From: an uncultured Methanolobus sp.
GTDB lineage: Archaea; Halobacteriota; Methanosarcinia; Methanosarcinales; Methanosarcinaceae
NCBI RefSeq assembly: GCF_963667555.1
Contig: NZ_OY763421.1
Location: 1-64,000, forward strand
Length of the DNA stretch: 64,000 nt
Direction of reading: 5' to 3'
The notes beneath the pieces are model-generated. The model had not been told where the DNA came from and searched no databases. It saw nothing but the letters and a program-made list of their open reading frames with translations. Position numbers and translations under genes: made by a program. Shown piece after piece: positions 8,004 to 16,467 of this stretch (positions within the stretch are counted from its first letter, which is position 1; the number at the start of each line of letters is the position of its first letter).

Positions 8004-8537
8004 ATGACTTCTCCATTTGTCCCGCGTCCTGCGACCCTCGCAGACAAGTCAAAACTCTTAGCCCTCTACCGTGAGGTGGCCACAATTTCCGGCGGCATTA
8101 TCCGTGAACCCCATGAGGTCACAGAGGAGTACATAGATAAATTCCTCACCAACAGCCTGAAAGATGGCATCATCCTCGTGGTGGATGATATTGAGAACGA
8201 CCGCATAATCGCTGACCTGCACACATACCGTTCATCTCTTAGTGTGTTCTCCCACGTATTCGAGCACCTGACAATCGCTGTGCATCCATCCTTTCAGAAA
8301 CAGGGAATCGGAAGAATGCTTTTCACAAAAATGCTCGACAAGGTAAGGGCTGAATATCCTGATGTTCTGAGAGTGGAGCTGATCACAATGGAAAGCAATC
8401 GCTCAGCCAGAAGTCTTTATCAATCTCTTGGATTTGTGGAGGAAGGCCGGATGGAGAAAAAGATCAGGAGAAAGGACGGCGGATTTGAGGCTGATATTCC
8501 CATGGTGTGGATGAATCCTGATTTCACTGATAAATAA
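8004..8537 (+). CDS. GNAT-family N-acetyltransferase
   Basis: A 177-residue GNAT protein. The acetyl-CoA-binding motif A is visible as LTIAVHPSFQKQGIGRMLF (about residues 86-104), followed by the motif B region RVELITMESNRSARSLYQSLGFVEEGR. The substrate cannot be deduced; similar proteins acetylate ribosomal proteins, amines or antibiotics. A TTG seven codons upstream extends the frame but the ATG at 8004 begins the conserved N-terminus and is preferred. It stands alone between the AT-rich nucleotidyltransferase region and an archaellin gene. Confidence 0.9.
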   Translation: MTSPFVPRPATLADKSKLLALYREVATISGGIIREPHEVTEEYIDKFLTNSLKDGIILVVDDIENDRIIADLHTYRSSLSVFSHVFEHLTIAVHPSFQKQGIGRMLFTKMLDKVRAEYPDVLRVELITMESNRSARSLYQSLGFVEEGRMEKKIRRKDGGFEADIPMVWMNPDFTDK

Positions 8538-8750
8538 GGTGGAACTAGACTCTCCTTGACTTTTTCTGAATCTTTCTATATTTATCTACTAGGCAAAGCA
8601 GATTATTATATTAACAATATCCTGCATTAATAATTACATTGTTAGGGGACTGTATTAATATTTCTATATTCTAATGGGGGCAATTATTATATATACTAAA
8701 ATTCAATGCTCATTATACTATTTTTATTATATACTTTGTGGGACTTCCAT

Positions 8751-9530
8751 ATGAAAGCAAATAAACAAATTTTCATCAAAAAAGATACACATGCACAGGT
8801 GGGTATTGGTACTCTTATTATTTTCATAGCCATGGTGCTGGTAGCCGCTGTGGCTGCCGCTGTTCTAATCCAGACATCCGGTACCTTGCAGCAGAAAGCC
8901 CAATCTACCGGAAAACAGGCAACACAGGAAGTTTCATCCAATCTGATGATAAAAGGCATCGAGGGTGTTCGTGCTAAAAATTCTTTAGTAGATATGTCCG
9001 ACACAATCGACTTGCTGGAACTCAAAGTTGGTCTAAATGTCGGAAGTTCACCAGTGGATGTAAATCAGGTAATTATCTCCATCACGGACGGGACAACTAC
9101 GAATGACCTTGCGTATGCGGGAAATTCGAAGTCATATGGACAAATGTCTGGATTTAATTCATCATCTGCCACAATTAATCTTAGGCACCTTTTGAGTGGT
9201 ATGACAAACAATAATGAACACCCCAAAGTTTACTTTACAGTTGAAAAGATTCGTGATGAGGATTCTTCATTCTCCCAGAGTAATCCTGTAATGAATACTG
9301 GAGATCTTATTACTGTGTATATTGCAACAATATCACCAGAATCAGATGGGTTTGCTTATGATTATGTAGGTTCTATTGATCCAGTCGTTATGGAGTCATC
9401 GGATCTTAACCTTGTTCCACGTGCTGTGGTTAGTATTGTCATGACGCCTGAATCTGGTGCGGCAACAACTGCAGAGTTCGTAACGCCTTCTTCTTACGGT
9501 GTTAAGGAAACTGTGCAACTATATCCATAA
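8751..9530 (+). CDS. Archaellin (archaeal flagellin)
   Basis: A 259-residue archaellin precursor. After a charged leader of 15 residues comes the class III cleavage region [20 protein letters not shown]; processing by the archaellin peptidase FlaK/PibD is expected after the Ala. The hydrophobic helix that forms the filament core follows, then the amphipathic LIQTSGTLQQKAQ, and a beta-rich exposed domain. I place the start at the ATG at 8751, because the 15 codons before it encode a second hydrophobic stretch untypical of the leader. No motor genes accompany it. A second archaellin lies at 20532; comparison shows this copy lacks that copy's inserted domain. A strong hairpin terminator follows. 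Confidence 0.93.
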   Translation: MKANKQIFIKKDTHAQVGIGTLIIFIAMVLVAAVAAAVLIQTSGTLQQKAQSTGKQATQEVSSNLMIKGIEGVRAKNSLVDMSDTIDLLELKVGLNVGSSPVDVNQVIISITDGTTTNDLAYAGNSKSYGQMSGFNSSSATINLRHLLSGMTNNNEHPKVYFTVEKIRDEDSSFSQSNPVMNTGDLITVYIATISPESDGFAYDYVGSIDPVVMESSDLNLVPRAVVSIVMTPESGAATTAEFVTPSSYGVKETVQLYP

Positions 9531-9538
9531 TTGAGAGG

Positions 9539-9575
9539 GAGTGCTGGCATGTGTACAGCACTCTTCTTTATATCT
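9539..9575 (+). terminator. Hairpin terminator behind archaellin 1
   Basis: GAGTGCTG at 9539-9546 pairs perfectly with CAGCACTC at 9556-9563 around a 9-base loop, followed by TTCTTTATAT. It sits between convergent genes. Confidence 0.7.
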
Positions 9576-9590
9576 ACGGAAACAGGAATA

Positions 9591-10298
9591 CTATTCTAAT
9601 ATCGAAATTAACACAGGAAACACAAACAACCCGTAGATCACATACTGAATGAACAATGCTGCAAAAGCAAACGAGTATCGTTTAACTACACTTGTGCCCA
9701 AACCTGAAAACCTGTTCTCATTTAGCATGTGTGCCAGCATTGGAAAAATACCGTAAACAAACATAATGATGATCGCATAGAGCAATCCAAATATCGGGAC
9801 CGTGAATATTCTCAGGAACACCTGCCCTGTTTCTTCGACAAATATCCCGTAGATGCCTGTTATCAAGAATACATCCCTGCCTGTGTATTTCATTTTCCGT
9901 AGCAGTAAGTACCATGCAGAGATCACAAAGAGATAGTACACAAACCCAAAGACAATGTCATTTACCGGATTTTGACTTAACAGTATTCTCTCACCAGCAG
10001 GCTTCGGGAGATTTTCAACTATTGCAAATACTTCGGTCAAAAGCCCAAACAGCACTCCTGCTCCGATAAAAGATGTACGCAAAGGTAGTTTTTCAAGAAA
10101 ATCAGTTAACTTATCTTTGAACAGGTAAGTAATGATCCACATTGGAAATATCAGGTTCATTGGTTCATTTAGTCCGTGTATTGTCAAAATGATACCAAGA
10201 AAGACTAAGAGTGCTCTTTTCCAATTCATCTGAGTTTTATATGGGCTTTTGTGATATTCTATTTTGTGTGTTTCTTCTTGTTTCAGAAAAACTCTCAA
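9591..10298 (-). CDS. Polytopic membrane protein of unknown function
   Basis: A protein of up to 235 residues with about five or six hydrophobic segments (for example RALLVFLGIILTIHGL, SFIGAGVLFGLLTEV, VNDIVFGFVYYLFVISAWY, FGLLYAIIIMFVYGIF and AFAALFIQYVIYGLFVFPV). I do not recognise the family. The first in-frame initiator is TTG at 10298; the ATG at 10229 (MNWKRALL) starts directly before the first membrane helix and is an alternative. Neither has a convincing ribosome-binding site. The charged, polar residues TEVFAIVEN and VEETGQVFLR are within the membrane region and could be functional. Confidence 0.7.
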   Translation of the reverse strand: MRVFLKQEETHKIEYHKSPYKTQMNWKRALLVFLGIILTIHGLNEPMNLIFPMWIITYLFKDKLTDFLEKLPLRTSFIGAGVLFGLLTEVFAIVENLPKPAGERILLSQNPVNDIVFGFVYYLFVISAWYLLLRKMKYTGRDVFLITGIYGIFVEETGQVFLRIFTVPIFGLLYAIIIMFVYGIFPMLAHMLNENRFSGLGTSVVKRYSFAFAALFIQYVIYGLFVFPVLISILE

Positions 10299-10381
10299 GC
10301 TTTACATTTCAATTCTGAATCAAAAAATATTTATTCTATACTCTTCAGTCATATTCTTAATAATTTTAAAAACTGAGTGTC

Positions 10382-11410
10382 ATGGAAAAAGAGTTTGACT
10401 ATCTAAGGATTCTAAAAGTGGATTATGCTGCTTATTTTGAATTCTGGATTATGGTAGTGCCATGGTTGTTCTATTTATTAGGGTTATCTGTAGAGTCCAA
10501 AATATCAACTTTTAGTTTGATAATGATGTCGCTGATTCCAAGTTCAATTGGCTTAATTCTAATGGTTCGAAGAATGCGTTTCCTAAAATATCTGTATTTC
10601 AATGGAGTGGATTCCATAGGCCATATCATTTCAGTAGACCATATGAATAGATACGATCGTTCAATGATTGAATTGGAACATGTATATCAGGCTCAAAAAT
10701 TTAAGATATTGACTGATTTGAGACGTTCTGCATTCTATAAATATCATTTTCGCAAAGGTGACAATGTAATCATTCGTTTTAGTCCTAAAAAACCAAATGA
10801 TGTTATAATTAGAGATGCTTATTTCTCTCTGAATAATAATACGACTTCTGTAGTTGTTTCTCAACTTTTGGATTCAGTGGCAGAAAATAAGTTAACATAT
10901 ATGGATAACCGTTTTCTGCTAAGTGAATTCGTATTTGCTGATGTCTGGTTGTCTGATAGAATAGATACAGTTCTTTCGTATCAGCAATTCATGGATACTA
11001 TTATGGAATTTGCTCGAAATAATTACTTTTTGGATGACAAAAGAAACAGGATTGTTCTAAGAAACAATTTCATTCTGAAAACAAACGCCTCCGTATTTGC
11101 GGATAAAGACATTTTCTCCTTGGAATTCCGCAGGTACTATCATCGAATTTATGCTGTATATGTTCCAATTGCATTTATAATGTCATTAATTGTTGGTTCT
11201 TCTATTTCTCCTCTATGGGAAGGAATTAGAGGTGAAGCTTTCACCACGATACTTCTATTGATGTTGTTTTTGCTCCCTGTTTTTTTAGTATGGGTGGCTT
11301 ATGAGATTGCAAGAGGCATTAGAAACATCAAACCAATAAATTACGGCAAGGAAGCCGAGAGAGTTTATTCTGAAATACTGGATGCTGTCAGAGAAAAAGA
11401 GATTGCTTAA
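10382..11410 (+). CDS. Membrane protein with central soluble domain, tandem paralogue 1
   Basis: A 342-residue protein with two N-terminal membrane helices (about 22-38 and 45-62), a central soluble domain of roughly 190 residues and two C-terminal helices (about 262-280 and 288-308). The part around GDNVIIRFSPKKPNDVIIRDAYF resembles the DUF3592-type beta domain, but I cannot name the family securely. The gene at 11562 is a paralogue: both start MEKEFDYLRILKVD and end VYSEILDAVREKE-IA. The shared start continues as near-identical DNA into the upstream region, whereas the middles are much more diverged. The AT-rich composition suggests acquired or fast-evolving DNA. Confidence 0.8.
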   Translation: MEKEFDYLRILKVDYAAYFEFWIMVVPWLFYLLGLSVESKISTFSLIMMSLIPSSIGLILMVRRMRFLKYLYFNGVDSIGHIISVDHMNRYDRSMIELEHVYQAQKFKILTDLRRSAFYKYHFRKGDNVIIRFSPKKPNDVIIRDAYFSLNNNTTSVVVSQLLDSVAENKLTYMDNRFLLSEFVFADVWLSDRIDTVLSYQQFMDTIMEFARNNYFLDDKRNRIVLRNNFILKTNASVFADKDIFSLEFRRYYHRIYAVYVPIAFIMSLIVGSSISPLWEGIRGEAFTTILLLMLFLLPVFLVWVAYEIARGIRNIKPINYGKEAERVYSEILDAVREKEIA

Positions 11411-11561
11411 GCATAACCAATTCATCGGAATTTACAGCAAAAAATCCTTATTATCTGTTTTCAAGTAGATTCGTATTAAGCAGATGTTTCAATTAAGGAT
11501 CAAAAAATATTTATTCTATTCACTTCTGTCATATCCTTAATAATTTTAAAAACTGAGTATT

Positions 11562-12569
11562 ATGGAAAAAGAGTTTGACTATCTAAGGATTCTGAAAGTA
11601 GATTCAGCTACTTATTTTTATTTGTGTGTAATGCTAGCTCCATGGTTTGCCTATCCATTTGTCTTCCTTCCTGATGAAAAAATACCTGATATTTATTGGA
11701 TAATGGGAATAGTTTCTATAAGTTTAGTTGGGTTTATTTTGCTGGTTCGAAGACTATTATATCTAAAAAACTTATGCTTTCAGAGTTTAGATGTCATTGG
11801 TCGAATAGCTACAACACACGGAAGAGAAAGAGGAGGTTCATTGGTAGAGTTCACATACGATTATCAGGGAGGGAGTCATCTTGCAGTTAATCAATTACGC
11901 ACATCTCAATTCTACAGGTATGGTTTTCTTGAAGGGGATGAAATAGCTGTTAGATTAAATCCAAAAAAGCCTCGTGATGCAGTAATGAGGGATGTTTATT
12001 ATTCGATCGATGAAAACAGAACTTCATTTGTAGCTCCAAAAGTTAATGATTCTATTCCTCAAAAGAAAGTGATAGATAGAGATCTTCATCTTTTATCAAA
12101 TGAAATTGTATTTGCAGATGTATGGGCATCTGGTAGAATTGATACTAATCTTTCTATTTCTCAATTTACGGATGCTATAATGAAATTTGGTCATGAGGCA
12201 TATAATGTGAATAAAAAAGGTAATAAGGTACTGATTCGAAAGAATCTTTCCGTGCAAATCAACACTGCAAAACTGTTGAATAAAGATATAATAACACTTG
12301 AATTCCGTAGATATTACAATCGATTTTATGTTTTATATTTTGCCTTTGCTTTTATCATAGGATTTGTAATCACGGATTACATGCCTGGTCATCGACTTGG
12401 TCACCTTACTTTTTTGCTCTTGCTTTTTCCACTTGTTTTATTGCAAGCTTTTTATGAATCTGACATAGGTATTAACACTTTTAAGATACCTAACTACCCC
12501 AGAATAATCCAGAATGTTTATTCTGAAATACTGGATGCTGTCAGAGAAAAAGAAAAGGAAATTGCTTAA
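11562..12569 (+). CDS. Membrane protein with central soluble domain, tandem paralogue 2
   Basis: A 335-residue paralogue of the preceding gene with the same layout: two N-terminal helices, central domain with GDEIAVRLNPKKPRDAVMRDVYY, NEIVFADVWASGRIDTNLS (compare SEFVFADVWLSDRIDTVLS in copy 1) and two C-terminal helices. About 60 bases before the ATG, including ATCAAAAAATATTTATTCTA, are nearly the same as those before copy 1, so each copy has its own promoter. The last 38 bases common to both copies are identical, and this copy has an extra KE in its C-terminal tail. Function unknown. Confidence 0.8.
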   Translation: MEKEFDYLRILKVDSATYFYLCVMLAPWFAYPFVFLPDEKIPDIYWIMGIVSISLVGFILLVRRLLYLKNLCFQSLDVIGRIATTHGRERGGSLVEFTYDYQGGSHLAVNQLRTSQFYRYGFLEGDEIAVRLNPKKPRDAVMRDVYYSIDENRTSFVAPKVNDSIPQKKVIDRDLHLLSNEIVFADVWASGRIDTNLSISQFTDAIMKFGHEAYNVNKKGNKVLIRKNLSVQINTAKLLNKDIITLEFRRYYNRFYVLYFAFAFIIGFVITDYMPGHRLGHLTFLLLLFPLVLLQAFYESDIGINTFKIPNYPRIIQNVYSEILDAVREKEKEIA

Positions 12570-12620
12570 TAATTATTCTCCTGAACAACCTTTATCAAAT
12601 CTCCAGTCCAACTTACAATC

Positions 12621-13679
12621 ATGAACATTCGACATCTTCTCACCCTATTCCTCATCACATTAATCCTCCTGACATCCGGCTGTTCAGACAACAGCACAGA
12701 CACACCTGACACAATCGAAAACCCAGATATATCTGAAGCCTCAAGCACTGATTCCACAAACACCGTTGACGAATCCACTTCAGAACTGGACTACCGCCAG
12801 CAAATGCGTGATTTTGTCATCGGCATCAGCACTTACTCAAAACAGAAAAACCCGGATTTCATAATAATCCCGCAGAACGGTCAGGAAATTCTGACATCCG
12901 GCGGCGAGCCTGATGATCCGCTTGCACAGGACTATATTTCAGCCATTGACGGGGTTGGCAGGGAAGACCTCTTCTTCGGTTACGATGATGACAACGTGGC
13001 AACAGAGGAAGAGGATACGGAATACATGGCATCGTTGCTGGATATTGCCAGGGACAACGGTGTTGTGGTACTGGTAACCGATTACTGCTGGACTAAATCT
13101 TATGTTGATGCTTCATATCGTGAAAATGAAGACCGGGGTTACATCTCCTTTGCTGCTGACAGCAGGGATCTTGCTACTATCCCGAAATATCCGGCAGAAC
13201 CATACAATGTCAAAAGCAATGATATTCGGTCACTTTCTGATGCTCAGAACTTCCTGTACCTCATCAACCCGGAGGAATATGACAGCAAGGAAGAGTTTCT
13301 GGAAAGCTTGCAGGAAACTGACTATGATGTAATTCTTATCGATCTGTTCTTTTATGACTCGCCTTTGACATCTGATGATATTGCCTCCCTGAAAACCAAA
13401 TCTAATGGCGGCTCACGTCTTGTAATTGCTTACATGAGCATCGGTGAAAGTGAAAGCTACCGGTATTACTGGGATGGATCGTGGCGTGTTGGCTCTCCTG
13501 GGTGGCTTGAGGATGAGAATCCCGATTGGGAAGGCAACTACAAGGTACGCTATTGGGATGAGCAGTGGCAGGATGTCATCTATGGAAATGAAGATGCGTA
13601 CCTGGATATGATACTTGATGCGGGATTTGATGGTGTTTATCTTGACATAATCGATGCTTTTGAGTATTTTGAAAATTGA
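12621..13679 (+). CDS. Lipoprotein of the TM1410/GH114 (endo-alpha-1,4-polygalactosaminidase-like) family, apparently circularly permuted
   Basis: The 352-residue product starts with a lipoprotein signal (LLTSGC, Cys about 21) and a Thr/Ser/Asp-rich linker to about 57. Two halves of the TM1410-type TIM barrel follow, but in swapped order. Residues about 60-190 carry MRDFVIGISTYS, DFIIIPQNGQEIL, IDGVGREDLFFG and VVLVTDY, which as I recall belong to the family's C-terminal half. Residues about 200-352 carry YDVILIDLF, LVIAYMSIGESESYRYYW, NYKVRYWDEQW and AGFDGVYLDIIDAFEYFE, the usual N-terminal half. The protein ends exactly where the first half would normally follow. Members were once misannotated as cysteinyl-tRNA synthetase. 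It is probably a surface-anchored glycosidase; substrate unknown. Confidence 0.82.
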   Translation: MNIRHLLTLFLITLILLTSGCSDNSTDTPDTIENPDISEASSTDSTNTVDESTSELDYRQQMRDFVIGISTYSKQKNPDFIIIPQNGQEILTSGGEPDDPLAQDYISAIDGVGREDLFFGYDDDNVATEEEDTEYMASLLDIARDNGVVVLVTDYCWTKSYVDASYRENEDRGYISFAADSRDLATIPKYPAEPYNVKSNDIRSLSDAQNFLYLINPEEYDSKEEFLESLQETDYDVILIDLFFYDSPLTSDDIASLKTKSNGGSRLVIAYMSIGESESYRYYWDGSWRVGSPGWLEDENPDWEGNYKVRYWDEQWQDVIYGNEDAYLDMILDAGFDGVYLDIIDAFEYFEN

Positions 13680-13747
13680 GATTAATAACCAAAAATAGAT
13701 ATGTATTAATATTATAATGTCTGAAAAAACTCACAGCGAGGACTTTT

Positions 13748-14593
13748 ATGCGGATAGGTACAAAAAAAATAATAACAATCCTGGCAGTGCTCCTGCTTGC
13801 TATTTCAGTAACAGGCTGCACTTCAGACGATAACGGTAGTGACAATGGCAATGATGCAGGCAGTTCCTCTTCAGGCACAGCCAGTACTCCAACAGGCGAT
13901 AAATACACCAATTCCATAGGAATGCAGTTCCAGCGTATCGATGCAGGAAGCTTCAATATGGGAACATCCAAGTATGCATACTCACAGCCGATCCACGAAG
14001 TAAGGCTCAGTGATGATTTCTACATTGGAACCTACGAAGTGACCCAGGCTCAGTGGGAAGAGGTAATGGGCAGCAATCCATCCAGTTTCAAGGGCGACGA
14101 CAATCCTGTTGACAGCATTTCATGGAACGATGTCCAGGAATTCATAAGCAAGCTCAATGAGAAGGAAGGCACAACAAGTTACAGGCTTCCAACCGAGGCA
14201 GAATGGGAATATGCAGCAGCAGCCGGAACAACAACTCTCTATTCCTTTGGTGAAATAGATGAGGACGAAGGGCCCTTCCTTAAGGATTATGCATGGTATC
14301 AGGAGAACTCATACGAGAAGACCCACGAAGTAGGTCAGAAACTTGCAAACCCATGGGGACTTTATGACGTACACGGCAATGTCTGGGAATATGTTCAGGA
14401 TAGCTGGGTGGACAACTATGGCGGCGCAAGCGAGGACGGCAGTGCTGTTGAGAAAGGTTCATCATCCCTTAGAGTTGCCAGAGGCGGCAGTTACTCAAGC
14501 AAGGAAAATGCACTCTACACAGCATACAGAAGGAAGCAGGACCCACGTGATGGTGACTCTTCAATAGGTTTCCGTCTTGTAATGGATGCCTGA
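13748..14593 (+). CDS. FGE/sulfatase-modifying-factor domain lipoprotein lacking active-site cysteines
   Basis: A 281-residue protein. The signal ends in a lipobox (SVTGC, Cys about 24), then comes a Ser/Gly/Asp-rich linker and an FGE-sulfatase domain from about residue 56: GMQFQRIDAGSFNMGTS, YEVTQAQWEEVMG, YRLPTEAEWEYAAAAG, GLYDVHGNVWEYVQDSW, RVARGGSYSSKENAL and GFRLVMD. True formylglycine-generating enzymes bind copper with two cysteines just after RGGS; here that stretch has none, and the only cysteine visible is the lipobox one. It is therefore more likely a binding or structural FGE-fold lipoprotein than a sulfatase activator. It follows the permuted TM1410 lipoprotein with its own short spacer. 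Confidence 0.9.
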   Translation: MRIGTKKIITILAVLLLAISVTGCTSDDNGSDNGNDAGSSSSGTASTPTGDKYTNSIGMQFQRIDAGSFNMGTSKYAYSQPIHEVRLSDDFYIGTYEVTQAQWEEVMGSNPSSFKGDDNPVDSISWNDVQEFISKLNEKEGTTSYRLPTEAEWEYAAAAGTTTLYSFGEIDEDEGPFLKDYAWYQENSYEKTHEVGQKLANPWGLYDVHGNVWEYVQDSWVDNYGGASEDGSAVEKGSSSLRVARGGSYSSKENALYTAYRRKQDPRDGDSSIGFRLVMDA

Positions 14594-14638
14594 ATTTAGT
14601 TGAATAAACCAAGATCAACACAAAAAAGCAAACTAAAA

Positions 14639-14675
14639 ACTAAAGCCTCTATGGCTTTAGTCCACTCTTTTTTTC
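14639..14675 (+). terminator. Hairpin terminator behind the FGE-like gene
   Basis: ACTAAAGCC at 14639-14647 pairs with GGCTTTAGT at 14653-14661 around TCTAT, and a run of seven T follows at about 14668-14675. Confidence 0.75.
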
Positions 14676-14778
14676 ATTGTAATTTATAGTAATTTATTTT
14701 TCTATTACTAGATTTTAATATCCGATTTCAGAACAAATCGACAGATTATTTATCAGGTAAGTTTCTATTTCAGGTGAA

Positions 14779-15804
14779 ATGATAGAAAAGGACAAAGTTG
14801 TTGGCAATATCAGCAATCTCTTCAACAGGTATTCCGGGAAAGAGGAGCTTGAAAATGAAATAAATCGTCTTCAATCCCGTATAGTTGAACTTGAGCTGGA
14901 TGTGAGGACTGCCAACATAAGATATGAGAAAAGCACCGAGTCCGAGAAAAAGGCCGTTGCGGCAAAACAGGAAGCTGAAGAGAAGCTTAATGCTTTTGAA
15001 GTGAAGCTCAAGACTCTGGAGCATGAGGTGGACAAAGAAAGAACTGATGCTCCTGCATCTCTTTCATTCACCTGCAATGACCAGTTCAGCAAACAGCGCA
15101 GCGAAGAATTTCTCAGTTCTTTGTCAACGATCTCATTCACCGATCCTTCACTGGTATCATTATACGTAGCCGCAGGTGAAAGTCCTGCCAGCATAAAGGA
15201 TCACGAGCTTTTAACAGAGCGTGTTGATAGCGAAACTCTTGCCCTTACAGAAAAAGTGGAATCCAGCACAGGATTTGTTTTGTTCTATTCGCCGGACCAC
15301 ATGATAAATGAGCTTCTTGTGCCGCCATTGCCGCTGGAAAGGTCATCCTGGAGCACGGGCAATAAATTTGATGTTTCACCAATTTCAGAACTGCTGAACA
15401 GGGATGCAGGTATCTGTGTGCTTGTGGCCCACGCAGGTGAGTCTTTCACCGGATTTTCTCTTGATTCCAGGGAATTTGACTCTTTCCAGATGATAAAAAC
15501 AAGCGTCAAGGCCAAACATGCCAAAGGAGGCTTTAGCCAGAGGCGCTTTGAAAGGTTGAGGGATGAGGATATTGCACACCATATCGATAAAGTAAAACTC
15601 GCTCTCAAAGACATTATTGATGAGTTCAGGGGCAGTATTGACTACATGATCCTGGCAGGCGACCTTCCGCTTGCAAAGGAAATTACTTCTGATATGCTTC
15701 TTGACATCACTCAGGTATACTCTTCATCAGATGTCCGGATCGAAAAACATAATATCTCTGGCATAATGAAACAAATAATGACCTGTCGCAGGTACAGACT
15801 ATGA
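14779..15804 (+). CDS. Vms1/baeRF-like archaeal release-factor homologue with N-terminal coiled coil
   Basis: A 341-residue protein. Residues about 18-90 form a charged coiled coil. The rest resembles the eRF1-like Vms1/ANKZF1 fold: LYVAAGESPASIKDHELL, a central sheet with GICVLVAHAGESFTGF, then KGGFSQRRFERLRDEDIAHH at about 249-268. In Vms1-type proteins the GGxSQ-like loop with its Gln takes the place of the GGQ loop of release factors and promotes release of peptidyl-tRNA from stalled large subunits. A role in ribosome rescue is family knowledge applied by inference. It is followed by a coiled-coil gene and the 23S rRNA methyltransferase rlmE, which keeps it in a ribosome context. Confidence 0.78.
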   Translation: MIEKDKVVGNISNLFNRYSGKEELENEINRLQSRIVELELDVRTANIRYEKSTESEKKAVAAKQEAEEKLNAFEVKLKTLEHEVDKERTDAPASLSFTCNDQFSKQRSEEFLSSLSTISFTDPSLVSLYVAAGESPASIKDHELLTERVDSETLALTEKVESSTGFVLFYSPDHMINELLVPPLPLERSSWSTGNKFDVSPISELLNRDAGICVLVAHAGESFTGFSLDSREFDSFQMIKTSVKAKHAKGGFSQRRFERLRDEDIAHHIDKVKLALKDIIDEFRGSIDYMILAGDLPLAKEITSDMLLDITQVYSSSDVRIEKHNISGIMKQIMTCRRYRL

Positions 15805-15830
15805 TCATATTATAATGTGAAGGTGCTTCA

Positions 15831-16442
15831 ATGCTAAGTAAAGAGGGACTTTGCGGGATAATTGATGCCTTAGGTGCTCTTACCCTGGATGAAATATATC
15901 ATATAACAAAGGAGCTGTCGCTGCTCAAAGGCGGAATTCCACCGGCTATGCCTGCTATAAAGGAACTCTGCGAGGAAGCTGAAAAGGAACATCATATTGT
16001 TGCGGTTTCGGCTGAAGAGATCGCGGGTGCAGAAGAATCCAAAAATAATTCTGCTTTGTGGGATTCAGATGAAGGCGAAGATGATATTCTTTTGTATTAT
16101 ATCTCCGGGCCAAATGCTTTTCCTGAAGTTCCATTTGAGCTAAGCGAGGTTATTGATATTCTGGAATTGCACAAAAGGGATGTGAATCTCAGCAGTGTGG
16201 CTGCAAGGCTTAGCAAGAATCTTCATCGCAGGATAAAGAACCTTGAGAGCAAGATCGAAACGGTAAGTTCTGCAAAGGTACATGAAAAGGATCTTGAAAA
16301 TCTGGAACTGAGGTACAGTGATATACTGAACCAGTATTATGATTACACTTTCTGGTTATCTGATGACATGCCCGGTCTTGAAGATGAGATACAGGAGCTA
16401 AGTTCAAGAATAGAGTCCCTTAAGTCGGCACAAGGTATTTGA
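15831..16442 (+). CDS. Conserved coiled-coil protein of unknown function
   Basis: A 203-residue acidic protein. The N-terminal part (about 1-60) is helical and could be a small winged-helix-like unit (LCGIIDALGALTLDEIYHIT). A linker rich in Glu and Asp (about 60-90) follows, then a helical second half with LHRRIKNLESKIETV and a C-terminal coiled coil (DEIQELSSRIESLKS). There is no family I can name. It lies 26 bases after the Vms1-like gene and 25 bases before rlmE, so the three are probably cotranscribed, and it may be a partner of the Vms1-like protein. That partnership is inference. Confidence 0.7.
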   Translation: MLSKEGLCGIIDALGALTLDEIYHITKELSLLKGGIPPAMPAIKELCEEAEKEHHIVAVSAEEIAGAEESKNNSALWDSDEGEDDILLYYISGPNAFPEVPFELSEVIDILELHKRDVNLSSVAARLSKNLHRRIKNLESKIETVSSAKVHEKDLENLELRYSDILNQYYDYTFWLSDDMPGLEDEIQELSSRIESLKSAQGI

Positions 16443-16467
16443 CTTTTAGGTATTATCTGGTACATAT

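Noticed and set aside
8706..8750. Extended N-terminus of the first archaellin
   Set aside because: The added residues are a second hydrophobic stretch, which does not fit a class III leader; the ATG at 8751 gives a normal charged leader.
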